A stretch of 8,216 bases of DNA, from NCBI GenBank assembly GCA_025061935.1, contig JANWZY010000086.1, forward strand, positions 1-8,216. Direction: 5' to 3'. Positions 1 through 7,308 of the stretch are shown here, piece by piece. A program made the translations under genes and the position numbers. The DNA is from Verrucomicrobiia bacterium. GTDB lineage: Bacteria > Verrucomicrobiota > Verrucomicrobiia > Limisphaerales > DTLC01. The notes below the pieces were generated by a model that was not told where the DNA came from, ran no database searches, and worked only from the letters and a program-made list of their open reading frames with translations. Position 1 is the first letter of the stretch, and every line of letters starts with the position of its first letter.

Positions 1-449
1 ATGATAAAATTCAATCCGTGCCCGAGCCCCTGCCACACTTGAAGCGATTTTGCCGCAGCGCTGGTTACTTCTGCAGGCCGATTGGGCGCGTGCTTCAGTC
101 TGTGCAACCGCTCGGTCTTGGGGCTGACCAATAGTTTGCACACCAACGCGAGCACGAAAAGGCTGCTGAGCAAGGCCGTATTGAACCGGCGCAACGGCCT
201 GCCCAAGTAGAGCCATTCGCCTATCATGTGCAGTAACGCCACCGCGCCGCAGATGATCTGGAGCGTATAGAAATTCCGAGTCAATAACTGCAAGACCGCG
301 CCGGCGAAGAAAGGGAAATTGTTGGGCCCAAGCAGGTTTTTCATGCTCGACGACAGGAGCGTCGGCGCGGCCACTAACACAAAGAAGACCGTGCTTCCCA
401 GCCATACGGCTGCGTTCAGCAGGCCCACAACTCGTAGCAAACCTATCAC
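1..449 (-). CDS. DUF4149 domain membrane protein (partial, C-terminus beyond left edge)
   Basis: An open frame on the minus strand runs without a stop from about 515 to the window edge. From a GTG at 449 it reads MIGLLRVVGLLNAAVWLGS, followed by a hydrophobic helix (about residues 4-28, ending VAAP), then KNLLGPNNFPFFAGAV, a second hydrophobic stretch (about 50-77), EWLYLGRPLRRF (78-89) and a third helix (about 91-108). After that the chain becomes polar and basic. The WLG...FF..VAAP start and the AG.V..LL segment are typical of DUF4149/TMEM205-like inner-membrane proteins, whose function is unknown. The start is uncertain: GTG 449 has a weak AGGG upstream and gives the family's usual short N-terminus, but TTG 479 and TTG 515 (directly after an in-frame TAA) are possible. 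It lies about 100 bp downstream of the CULT gene on the same strand, so the two may share a transcript. Confidence 0.72.
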   Translation of the reverse strand, partial: MIGLLRVVGLLNAAVWLGSTVFFVLVAAPTLLSSSMKNLLGPNNFPFFAGAVLQLLTRNFYTLQIICGAVALLHMIGEWLYLGRPLRRFNTALLSSLFVLALVCKLLVSPKTERLHRLKHAPNRPAEVTSAAAKSLQVWQGLGHGLNFI

Positions 450-554
450 CGGCTCTAACCCTAGGCGAATCCGGGTCAAATGCCAAGCAAGTCCGATCTG
501 GCCGGCGCGGAACAATTAGTGCGCGCTGCGTGCCGGCAACTTTGTAGGCGTGGG

Positions 555-992
555 TCAACTCAGTACGAGGCCTGCGCGCACGAGCCGGTCACGTATAAGC
601 CCCACGAATTCAGTCGGCCCGGTGTAGTGCCAACCGAGTTGCATCCTGCAACGTTTGCACACCGAGTAACGCCACGCATGACCCGGGAACCAAGTGTATT
701 GTTCCGTTGGCAACCCTACATGTTCGCAACCAGGCGCGCGCGAAAAAGTCATGATATGGAACTTGATGCCGTCCGGGTTTCTGAACGTAAACTCGCTCTG
801 GCCGTTGAAGTAGGCTCGTTCGGCCTCGCTGGCCACGCGATTCAAGCACCAATAGCAAAGCCAGTCGTTGGCAGGGTCACCCAAGCCTGTGCCTAGCAGT
901 GCTTTCGGCTCAGGCTCAGCGGTTCCGACCGGAGTGTTCGAAATACCCACCATCGCGCGTGCCGGAAGAGCCGGCAGCCGCGATTTTGCCAT
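555..992 (-). CDS. CULT-domain protein (bacterial cereblon-type ligand-binding domain)
   Basis: This 145-residue protein is essentially one CULT domain, the beta-tent fold that binds thalidomide and uridine in cereblon and in the bacterial protein MsCI4 of Magnetospirillum. Two zinc knuckles are visible: CYWC (C46, C49) and CKRC (C112, C115). The aromatic cage is W101, W107 and W121 with Y123; its 6-14-2 spacing equals that of human W380, W386, W400 and F402. RNPDG at 71-75 places N72 where human N351 contacts ligand. YTWFPGHAW (99-107) and FVGLIRDRL (129-137) match the human SWFPGYAW and FWGLTRSAL segments. There is no signal peptide, Lon-like domain or DDB1-binding part, so it is probably a soluble cytosolic protein; its natural ligand is unknown. 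Residues 1-40 are Ala/Pro-rich and outside the domain, and ATG 953 (residue 14) is an alternative start. No SD is seen. The family alignment is from memory. Confidence 0.88.
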   Translation of the reverse strand: MAKSRLPALPARAMVGISNTPVGTAEPEPKALLGTGLGDPANDWLCYWCLNRVASEAERAYFNGQSEFTFRNPDGIKFHIMTFSRAPGCEHVGLPTEQYTWFPGHAWRYSVCKRCRMQLGWHYTGPTEFVGLIRDRLVRAGLVLS

Positions 993-1105
993 AATTCGCG
1001 GTCAAGTGTCCAATCGGCACAGAAGATTCCAGCGGCAAAGCAAGGGTTGCCCGAGTGTGATCACTATCCTGCGCCGCGGCTTGTGAAATGTTTAAAACCG
1101 CCTCC

Positions 1106-1137
1106 AAAAAAAAACAGGGCTTCGTGCCAGCACCGAA
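1106..1137 (-). terminator. Possible rho-independent terminator after the VCBS-repeat gene
   Basis: On the minus strand, an imperfect hairpin TTCGGTGC-TG-GCACGAA (1137-1121; one bulged G, very short loop) is followed by GCCCTG and then nine Ts (1114-1106). It lies about 150 bp past the stop of the VCBS-repeat gene and before the CULT gene. The T-run is clear, but the stem is weak and sits six bases from it, so this is only a candidate. Confidence 0.3.
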
Positions 1138-1180
1138 CACATGCATTGCGGGGCGCAACTGCTTGGTCAGCCCTTGGTTT

Positions 1181-1211
1181 GCCGGATTCCGCAGGCTGGT
1201 GCGGAGCCGGC
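1181..1211. repeat. GC-rich inverted repeat (hairpin) downstream of the VCBS-repeat gene
   Basis: GCCGGATTCCGCA (1181-1193) and TGCGGAGCCGGC (1200-1211) are near-perfect inverted arms around a six-base loop, with a small mismatch or bulge in the middle of the stem. It begins about 78 bp downstream of the VCBS-repeat stop codon. It could protect a 3' end, help terminate transcription, or be a copy of a dispersed intergenic repeat. No T-tract follows on either strand, so it is not a standard intrinsic terminator. Confidence 0.45.
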
Positions 1212-1288
1212 GCGCAGCGGCCCAGCCGAAATTTATGCGTGGCGCGGCCCCGGCAACGCTGCGCGGCCAGCCGAAGTCTAACCTGGGT

Positions 1289-3628
1289 TTACTCCTGCGG
1301 ATACACGATCACCCGGTCGTGAACAACTATTATCAAGTCGTTCTTCCCGTCCCCGGTCACGTCTGCCACAGTTGCTTCACGCGGCTCGGGCATTTCGAAC
1401 CGGCGCCCGCGGAACGTCCGCTCTTCAAAAACTTGCCAGCGCTGGCCCGGCACAAGTTTGCCCTCGGGACTGAACTCGACTATGTCAATGTGGTTTTTTG
1501 CCGTTTCGAGGAACACGAGGTCGTTGCGGCCGTCGTGATTAAGGTCACCCAGAACCAGGTCAAACAGTCTGCCGTCCTTGATCGGTGTCTCGTAGGTGTC
1601 AAGCTCGACCATTTCCCACACATCCCCCTCGAGTGCAAGCCAGGCGACGGCGTTCAGTCCGACAAGCGCAATAGCATTGAGCTGTGCGCCGCCGAACGCG
1701 ACTGGGCGCAACGATTGGAACTCCCACACGGGCAACTTGACGTTACGCACAATTTGCCACACGCCGAGGCGGTCTGGACGCGCCACCGACAGCGACTTGC
1801 GCTCGATATCGAGCAAGAACAGGCATGGCGTGCCGGTCGGTTGCGGAATAAACGCGGCCGCGACCAGCTTCGAGTTGCTCGCCGCGCCGTTAATCTGTTC
1901 TTTTACTTGGAACGCCCAGGCGCCCTTTTCAGCCCCGCCAGGGCCTGCCATCTCCTGCCTGAGCACGAGCGCGCGAATGAAATTTTTCTGCGCCAACAAC
2001 AGCTCGGCCTTGCCGTCGCTGTCCAAGTCGGCCGTGCTAAGCCACGGCTGCTCGATGACGCCACCTGCGGGCGCGATATCGAGTTCGTCGAACCCGCCGC
2101 TCGCAGTCTGACGCAGAATTTTGACTTTCTCGTAGGGGATCAACACCACGACGTCTGGCAGCCCGTCCTGATCCGCGTCGTGCACAGCGAGCGTAGCCGG
2201 GTTCGATTTGAACCCCTCACTCAGCTTTTGCGTCGTCCTTGCGCCGTCTGCGGACACGGTCAACAACTGCCGGGTACCGTCCTGATCAATAATGGCGACC
2301 AGCACAGGTTTGCTTCCCGGCTTAAGCTGACCCACGGCAATAGCTAGCGGCCGGCCCTCGGTCGGGATCAATGTCGGGAAAGGCAACCGCAGGTTTTTGT
2401 CCAGGCGCGCCACCCCTACCTGACGCTCGTCGGTGCTGAGCATGAACAACTCGGGCTTGCCGTCGGCGTCCCAATCGGCGACCTCGATCGTGCTCACGCC
2501 GGTCAAAGACGGGAATGTTTTTGGTGGCGCGAGCCGGCCGTTTTTCTGCTGGAACCGGATGGAGACCTGTCCATTCTCAGGCTCGGCCACGATCAAATCC
2601 ACAAGGCCGTCTGCATCCAAGTCAGCCCATGCGCAGCCGCGCTGCGCCTTGTCCGTGCGCGCAAGCGGCAGGACACAAAACTGGCCTTGAACCAACCCGT
2701 CCGCCAAAGCCGGCGCTGCAGTCTTGGCAAACCGCCAGATGGCAGCCCGGCCCGAATTCTGCGCAATCGTGACTATATGCGCGCGGTGGCCGGGGTCGAA
2801 CGTACCTGCACAGAAAGCGCGGATCGGCGGCAGCTCGAAATAAATCTCCGGCCCGAACTGGCCTGCCTCCTCTTGGAGCATGAACCGGACAGGTGTGGGA
2901 CTGTCGAAATTGACAAGCAAGAGGTCATTCTTGCCGTTCCCGTCCACGTCCAGTATTTGCACGGCGCGCGCGATGCTGGCAACAGGGATTCGCTGCGGCT
3001 CATCGAGCACGCCGCCCGGCTTCTGGTGAATCGCGTACAAATGCCCCTCGGCAAGAAGCACAAGGTCGGTCAGGCCGTCGCCATTCAGGTCGCCTGCGAC
3101 CAGCGCGTTCTGGGTTAGTTGCCCGTCGTCTATCGCAAACCGTTTCGGCGCGCTCCAGCCGTTAGTGCCCTCGTTGTATTGCACGACCAGCTCACGCGGC
3201 TCGCCGTAGTATGCGATGTCCGGCCGGCCGTCGCTGTCCAGGTCGGTCACGACCATTGCGGCAATGCGTTTCTCCGACGCAATAGACTCGATCCTGAACC
3301 GCGCGTCCGGGGGTAGTTCGTTGATTTCGCGCTTGGGCGCGGGCCGGCGCATCGGTTGGAGACCGGGCTGGTTCGTCGCACCGGTCTGGTTGTACAAAAT
3401 GTTGATCTTCGACCGCTCGTTGTTTGCGACTACGATGTCAGTCAATCCGTCGCCGTCAATATCGGCCGCGTGCACCAAGCTGATTTGGTTGTCGATCGGG
3501 AACAGCTCGCGCCCGGCGAACCCGAACGCGTTTGGACTGGTTGGGGCACCGGCCGCACTTACGCAGCACGATCCGGCGCACCCCATGTAGGCGAGCATGG
3601 CGAACCACGCGAAAGTCTTCTTTTTCAT
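1289..3628 (-). CDS. Exported VCBS/FG-GAP repeat protein, beta-propeller type (779 aa)
   Basis: The N-terminus MKKKTFAWFAMLAYMGCAG is a Sec signal peptide: a lysine-rich start, a hydrophobic core and probable cleavage near SAAGA (residues 24-28). A lipobox around C17 is not convincing. The mature protein is built from repeats, each with a DxDxDG-type calcium loop followed by hydrophobic beta-strand residues. Ten loops are seen, starting at residues 56, 129, 180, 227, 336, 385, 484, 534, 695 and 756, for example DIDGDGLTDIVVAN and DLNGDGLTDLVLLA. Such integrin-like FG-GAP/VCBS repeats form bladed propellers in secreted or surface proteins that take part in adhesion or polymer binding. No catalytic domain is attached, so the specific role is unknown. 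The wider gaps (272-335, 543-694) probably hold blades with degenerate loops. It starts 54 bp after the YjbQ stop on the same strand. No SD is visible before ATG 3628. The stop is TAA at 1291-1289. Confidence 0.92.
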   Translation of the reverse strand: MKKKTFAWFAMLAYMGCAGSCCVSAAGAPTSPNAFGFAGRELFPIDNQISLVHAADIDGDGLTDIVVANNERSKINILYNQTGATNQPGLQPMRRPAPKREINELPPDARFRIESIASEKRIAAMVVTDLDSDGRPDIAYYGEPRELVVQYNEGTNGWSAPKRFAIDDGQLTQNALVAGDLNGDGLTDLVLLAEGHLYAIHQKPGGVLDEPQRIPVASIARAVQILDVDGNGKNDLLLVNFDSPTPVRFMLQEEAGQFGPEIYFELPPIRAFCAGTFDPGHRAHIVTIAQNSGRAAIWRFAKTAAPALADGLVQGQFCVLPLARTDKAQRGCAWADLDADGLVDLIVAEPENGQVSIRFQQKNGRLAPPKTFPSLTGVSTIEVADWDADGKPELFMLSTDERQVGVARLDKNLRLPFPTLIPTEGRPLAIAVGQLKPGSKPVLVAIIDQDGTRQLLTVSADGARTTQKLSEGFKSNPATLAVHDADQDGLPDVVVLIPYEKVKILRQTASGGFDELDIAPAGGVIEQPWLSTADLDSDGKAELLLAQKNFIRALVLRQEMAGPGGAEKGAWAFQVKEQINGAASNSKLVAAAFIPQPTGTPCLFLLDIERKSLSVARPDRLGVWQIVRNVKLPVWEFQSLRPVAFGGAQLNAIALVGLNAVAWLALEGDVWEMVELDTYETPIKDGRLFDLVLGDLNHDGRNDLVFLETAKNHIDIVEFSPEGKLVPGQRWQVFEERTFRGRRFEMPEPREATVADVTGDGKNDLIIVVHDRVIVYPQE

Positions 3629-3682
3629 GGTTTATGATGGCGTCTGAATCGAAGATGCCGGCCAGCCGGCCCAAGCGCCAGC

Positions 3683-4105
3683 TTATTCACCGATCAGGTG
3701 CGCAACGACACGACGCGAGTGCGGCTGGTCCCTATGCTCCCACACATAGATGCCTTGCCACGGCCCGAGCGCAAGCTCGCCGTCTCTGACCGGCACGGTC
3801 AGGTTCACATTTGTCAGCGCGGTCCGCAAGTGCGCGGGCATGTCGTCTTCGCCTTCGATCACGTGTTCGAACAGTGGGTCGCCGTCAGGCACGAGCCGCT
3901 CGAAAAACCGCTCGAGGTCGAGGCGCACGTCCGGGTCGGCATTCTCTTGGATCAGCAGCGAGGCGGATGTGTGCAATATGTGCAGTGTCAGCAGCCCGGT
4001 CTTAATCCCAGTGCGCGCGAGCCAGGCCTGGACCAGCCCGGTTATCTCGTACAACCCGCGTCCGCGGGTCGCCACGGTAAAATCGTGTTGGGCTTGCTTT
4101 AACAT
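3683..4105 (-). CDS. yjbQ: YjbQ/UPF0047 family protein (secondary thiamine-phosphate synthase type)
   Basis: This 140-residue protein covers the whole UPF0047 family. Motifs in order are ATRGRGLYEIT (12-22), LHTSASLLIQENADPDV (44-60, the signature region), H81 with GEDDMPAH (85-92), and GPWQGIYVWEHRD (114-126). It ends in VVAHLIGE, like other members (E. coli YjbQ is about 138 residues). The conserved histidines are thought to form a metal site. E. coli YjbQ has weak thiamine-phosphate synthase activity, but the physiological role is unsettled. ATG 4105 was chosen because it gives the usual family length and its MLKQ..F.V.TRGRG start; the frame extends upstream to an ATG at 4162, adding 19 residues with no family match. 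It is divergent from murJ and 54 bp upstream of the VCBS-repeat gene. No SD is seen. Family membership is secure; the enzymatic role is inferred. Confidence 0.93.
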   Translation of the reverse strand: MLKQAQHDFTVATRGRGLYEITGLVQAWLARTGIKTGLLTLHILHTSASLLIQENADPDVRLDLERFFERLVPDGDPLFEHVIEGEDDMPAHLRTALTNVNLTVPVRDGELALGPWQGIYVWEHRDQPHSRRVVAHLIGE

Positions 4106-4352
4106 CGCACTGGCCGCGCTGAATCTTGCACCACCCCAGGCGTCGCTGCACGTCACGACCACGCACGCGCCGGACGGTCAGCAAATCGCGGCCTACGAGT
4201 CAAATGCGCGCCGCAGCGGGGATAGTCAAGCACCATCCACTGCGCAACCCGAGCCGATGCGGCACCAGAGCTCGGGTTTAGCAGCCGCGAGGGCGGCCCG
4301 CACCGCTTTTGGACTTTGGGCCGCAGATGGCGTCCAGTACACTGCCGAGCCG
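4106..4352. promoter_or_regulatory. Divergent intergenic region between yjbQ and murJ
   Basis: Both flanking genes point outward from this roughly 250-bp stretch, so it should hold a promoter for each. The murJ frame stays open across it and on through the strand opposite yjbQ, but that extension has no MurJ similarity. For murJ the best candidate is TACACT at 4338-4343, with only a poor -35 (TTTGGG, 4315-4320) 17 bases upstream. That would start transcription almost at the ATG. I see no operator or riboswitch-like structure. The existence of promoters here is inferred from layout; the specific boxes are weak. Confidence 0.35.
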
Positions 4353-5924
4353 ATGTCGCAGTTGCTCAAAGCGTCCGGCGCAATGGCGGCCGCCACCATG
4401 ACCAGCCGCGTGCTCGGCATGGTGCGCGAGATCGTGTATGCGCGGTTCATGGGCGACAGTTGGGTGGCAGGCGCGTTCCAGCTCGCGTTTATGATCCCGA
4501 ACCTGTTCAGGCGCTTGCTGGGCGAAGGCGCGCTTTCGGCGGCGTTCATTCCGATCTTCAAGGAAAAGGAGAAGCGCGAGGGCGAACCGCAGATGTGGCA
4601 CGCAGCCAATGCGGTTATTTCCGCGCTGGTGTTGAGCGCGACCGCCATAATTGTCCTGGCATTAATAGGCATCACAGTGGCACTGGCCGCACTTGCGCTC
4701 CCGGTCGAGACACGGCTCATGCTGCAATTGTTGCGCGTGATGTTCCCCTACATGTTGCTTGTCTGCCTGGCAGCCGTGTTCATCGGCATGCTTAACGCGC
4801 GCGGGCATTTCTTCATTCCCGCCATGGGCGCGACCATGCTCAACGTGGTAATGATTGGTTCGGTGCTGTTCCTTGCGCCGCGGATGGGCACGAGCCTCGA
4901 GACTCAAATTTTCGGGCTTGCTATTGGTGTTTTAATTGCGGGTGTGGCTCAAGCAGCTTTCCAACTGCCAACTTTGCATCGCGAAGGGTACCGGTACCGG
5001 TGGGTCGCGCCCTGGGGTGACGAAACAGTTAAGCAGGTCGCACGGAACATGATCCCTGGCACAATCGGGGTCGCAGCGTACCAACTCAACGTCCTTTTGA
5101 CCCAAGGCATAGCCTTCGGCGTGGACCCAACAATTGTCGCTTCGTTCAACTACGCGGTGCGGCTGATGGAGCTGCCGCAGGGGGTGTTCGGCATCTCAGT
5201 GGCAACCTACATGCTGCCGGCATTAGCTGGCCTGGCCGCCGAGAAAAAGCTCGACGAATATCGCGGCACGCTGACGCACGGGCTGGGGCATCTTTTGATG
5301 GTGAACTTGATCGCATCGGTGCTGCTCGTCGCGTTAGCGGAGCCGATCGTGCGGCTGCTCTTCGAGCGCGGCAGGTTCACCCCGGACTCGACTGTGCGGG
5401 TTAGCTTCGCGCTAGCGTGCCTGGCCCCGGGCCTCGTCGCGTTCTCGGCCGTGAACGTGCTCGCACGCGCGTTTTACGCGCTCGGCGACACACGCACACC
5501 GATGCAGATGAGCGTCATCTCGCTCGCACTCAATCTGGTGCTCACAATTTGCCTGATCGGGCCGTTCCGCCAGGGCGGCCTCGGCGCAGCGAATACGCTC
5601 AGTGCATGCGCCAACGTGGCGCTGCTGCTCACAGCGTTGAAGAAAAAACTGGGTGGCCTCGGACTTGCCCCGCTGCGCCGTGCGCTAGCGCCGCTGGCAC
5701 TGGCAGCGTTGGTGGCCGGCGCAACCGCATGGCTGAGCTGGCGCGGTTGCGAAGCATGGCTTGGCCACGCGACTATCTGGGCGAAGGTATGTGCAGTTTT
5801 TGTCCCGGCTGGCCTCGGAACAGCGGCATACTCGGGCTTGACTTTGGCCTTGCGACTGCCGCAAGCAATTGAGGTGCGCAACCTCCTGCTGGAGCGGCTC
5901 GGGCTAGGCCGGACCCGCGCTTAG
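4353..5924 (+). CDS. murJ: Lipid II flippase MurJ
   Basis: This 523-residue MOP-superfamily membrane protein (E. coli MurJ is 511) moves lipid II across the inner membrane for peptidoglycan synthesis. The start MSQLLKASGAMAAATMTSRV aligns with the E. coli N-terminus. Arginines important in E. coli MurJ are matched by R19 and R25 (TSRVLGMVRE) and R53/R54 (NLFRRLLGEGALSAAFIPIF). NYAVRLMELPQGVFGIS matches the family's DRLMEFPSGVLGV region with its functional Arg, and LARAFYALGDTRTPM is also a family signature. Many hydrophobic segments span the protein, consistent with 14 helices. ATG 4353 was chosen from this alignment; the frame is open for 201 codons upstream to 3750, but that part is mostly antisense to yjbQ, and ATG 4257 is a weaker alternative. 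The gene ends 16 bp before the oxidoreductase, so the two are probably co-transcribed. Confidence 0.96.
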   Translation: MSQLLKASGAMAAATMTSRVLGMVREIVYARFMGDSWVAGAFQLAFMIPNLFRRLLGEGALSAAFIPIFKEKEKREGEPQMWHAANAVISALVLSATAIIVLALIGITVALAALALPVETRLMLQLLRVMFPYMLLVCLAAVFIGMLNARGHFFIPAMGATMLNVVMIGSVLFLAPRMGTSLETQIFGLAIGVLIAGVAQAAFQLPTLHREGYRYRWVAPWGDETVKQVARNMIPGTIGVAAYQLNVLLTQGIAFGVDPTIVASFNYAVRLMELPQGVFGISVATYMLPALAGLAAEKKLDEYRGTLTHGLGHLLMVNLIASVLLVALAEPIVRLLFERGRFTPDSTVRVSFALACLAPGLVAFSAVNVLARAFYALGDTRTPMQMSVISLALNLVLTICLIGPFRQGGLGAANTLSACANVALLLTALKKKLGGLGLAPLRRALAPLALAALVAGATAWLSWRGCEAWLGHATIWAKVCAVFVPAGLGTAAYSGLTLALRLPQAIEVRNLLLERLGLGRTRA

Positions 5925-5929
5925 GAAGG
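5923..5929 (+). promoter_or_regulatory. Shine-Dalgarno site for the oxidoreductase, overlapping the murJ stop
   Basis: AGGAAGG lies 11 bases before ATG 5941 and shares two bases with the murJ TAG. It is the best translational SD in the window; most other genes here show none. It fixes the oxidoreductase start and suggests translational coupling to murJ. Confidence 0.7.
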
Positions 5930-5940
5930 TGCTGTAGAAT

Positions 5941-7308
5941 ATGAAGCAAAAAAAATCCAGCCGCGAAGCGCCGTCTCCACCAACTCCGCTGCGTCATCGT
6001 ACTGGGCTGAGTCGGCGCAATTTTTTGCGCCTAGCAGGCTTGGCTGTGGCAGCGCCCACAATCCTGCCCGCGCGTGTGCTCGGGGTGGGCGACAGGCCGC
6101 CCCCGTCCGAGCGCATTACGGTGGGCATAATCGGATTCGGCATGCAAGGGCGCCCCAACACCGAAGGGTTCCTGCGCCAGCCCGATTGCCAGGTCGTGGC
6201 CGTTTGCGACGTTGACACGCGGCATCTCGAGGCCGGGGTGAAGTTGGTGAACGAACATTACGGCAACTCCGACTGCAAAGGTTATAAGGACTACCGCGAG
6301 CTATGCGCGCGCGCGGACATAGACGCGGTGATGGTCGCTGTGCCGGACCATTGGCACGCACTGGTCGCAATCGAGGCCGCGCGCCAGCGCAAGGACATTT
6401 ACGGCGAGAAACCGCTCGCGCGCACGGTCGCCGAGCAACAGGCAATTGTACGCGCCGTTCAAAGATACGGCAGAATTTGGCAAACCGGATCATGGCAGCG
6501 CTCGGTCGCGAATTTCCACAAAGCTGCCGAGATCGTTCGCAACGGCCTCATCGGCAAGGTCACACATGTCGAAGTGGGCCTGCTCGCCGGACACATTGAT
6601 TTCGCTGGCACAAAAGACAAAACGGCGGTGACCGCACCGCCGCCAGAACTCGATTATGATTTTTGGACCGGGCCGGCGCAATTGTTGCCCTACATCGAAG
6701 CGCGTGTGCATAGGAACTGGCGCTGGCATTACAACACCGGCGGCGGGCAACTGCTCGATTGGGTCGGGCACCACTGCGATATCGCGCACTGGGGCCTCGA
6801 TTTCGACAGCACCGGCCCGATCGAGGTCGAGGGCACGGGCAAGTTCCCGCCCAAAGACGCGGTCTGGAACACCTGCGTCGCGTACCGGATAACCCTCAAA
6901 TACCCTGGCGACATTACAATGGTCATCGCAGGCGGGTACCCGGACATACGGCTCGGCACAAAATGGATCGGCACAGACGGTTGGGTCTGGGTCAACCGTG
7001 GCGCGTTCGAGGCATCGAATCAAGACTGGATCGAAATGCAACGCCTGCCGGAAGAGCTGCGGAAAATCAAGCTCCCGATCTCGACAGACCACATTCGGAA
7101 CTTTCTAGACTCCGTGAAGTCGCGTAAACCGACCATCACACCTGTCGAGGTCGCGCACAACTCGACCATCCCCGGCCACTTGGGCCTCATCTCGATGCTG
7201 GTCGGGCGGAAAATCAAGTGGGACCACAAAAACCAACGGATCGTTGATGACCGCGCAGCCTCAGAACTTCTCGGCCGCACATACAGAACACCGTGGCGAC
7301 TTACATGA
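5941..7308 (+). CDS. Tat-exported Gfo/Idh/MocA family NAD(P)-dependent oxidoreductase
   Basis: This 455-residue protein begins with a twin-arginine signal: SRRNFLRLAG at 24-33, then a short hydrophobic segment to about residue 48. The Rossmann domain follows, with VGIIGFGMQG (61-70, a GxGxxG dinucleotide motif) and VVAVCDVD (85-92, its acidic residue favouring NAD). EKP at 156-158 is the family's substrate/cofactor motif. The C-terminal alpha/beta domain has NGLIGKVTHVEV (201-212) and GGGQLLDWVGHHCDIAHW (267-284), whose Asp and His residues are candidate catalytic groups. The family oxidises or reduces sugars, inositols and related compounds; the substrate cannot be read from sequence. Many exported copies occur in Planctomycetes and Verrucomicrobia. 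Tat export implies that it folds and binds cofactor in the cytoplasm and works in the periplasm. It follows murJ by 16 bp, but a link to peptidoglycan is unproven. Confidence 0.93.
   Translation: MKQKKSSREAPSPPTPLRHRTGLSRRNFLRLAGLAVAAPTILPARVLGVGDRPPPSERITVGIIGFGMQGRPNTEGFLRQPDCQVVAVCDVDTRHLEAGVKLVNEHYGNSDCKGYKDYRELCARADIDAVMVAVPDHWHALVAIEAARQRKDIYGEKPLARTVAEQQAIVRAVQRYGRIWQTGSWQRSVANFHKAAEIVRNGLIGKVTHVEVGLLAGHIDFAGTKDKTAVTAPPPELDYDFWTGPAQLLPYIEARVHRNWRWHYNTGGGQLLDWVGHHCDIAHWGLDFDSTGPIEVEGTGKFPPKDAVWNTCVAYRITLKYPGDITMVIAGGYPDIRLGTKWIGTDGWVWVNRGAFEASNQDWIEMQRLPEELRKIKLPISTDHIRNFLDSVKSRKPTITPVEVAHNSTIPGHLGLISMLVGRKIKWDHKNQRIVDDRAASELLGRTYRTPWRLT

Larger units (their letters stand above)
993..1288. 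other. Intergenic region between the VCBS-repeat gene and the CULT gene
   Basis: I find no convincing gene here. Reading frames cross it on both strands, but they are extensions of frames antisense to, or overlapping, the flanking genes, and they have no recognisable family features. It holds a GC-rich inverted repeat at 1181-1211, a minus-strand terminator candidate at 1106-1137, and an imperfect direct repeat (GCGGCCCAGCCGAA at 1217-1230, GCGGCCAGCCGAA at 1263-1275). The CULT gene promoter presumably lies between about 993 and 1100, but I could not pick out a convincing -35/-10 pair. Confidence 0.6.

Noticed and set aside
1088..2347. A 419-codon plus-strand open frame
   Set aside because: From 1289 onward it is antisense to the VCBS-repeat gene. 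Its translation is rich in Arg, His and Leu with no domain, as expected for a shadow of a GC-rich gene.
3657..3670. GCCGGCCAGCCGGC inverted repeat between yjbQ and the VCBS-repeat gene, considered as a terminator
   Set aside because: It has only a five-base stem with a four-base loop and no T-tract. GCCGGC strings are common in this GC-rich DNA.
3750..4352. Long N-terminal extension of the murJ frame (201 codons)
   Set aside because: It runs antisense to yjbQ, has no MurJ similarity and is Ser/Arg-rich. The family N-terminus aligns from ATG 4353.
6490..7092. A 200-codon minus-strand frame inside the oxidoreductase gene
   Set aside because: It is fully antisense to a gene with clear Rossmann and Gfo/Idh/MocA motifs and shows no recognisable family of its own.
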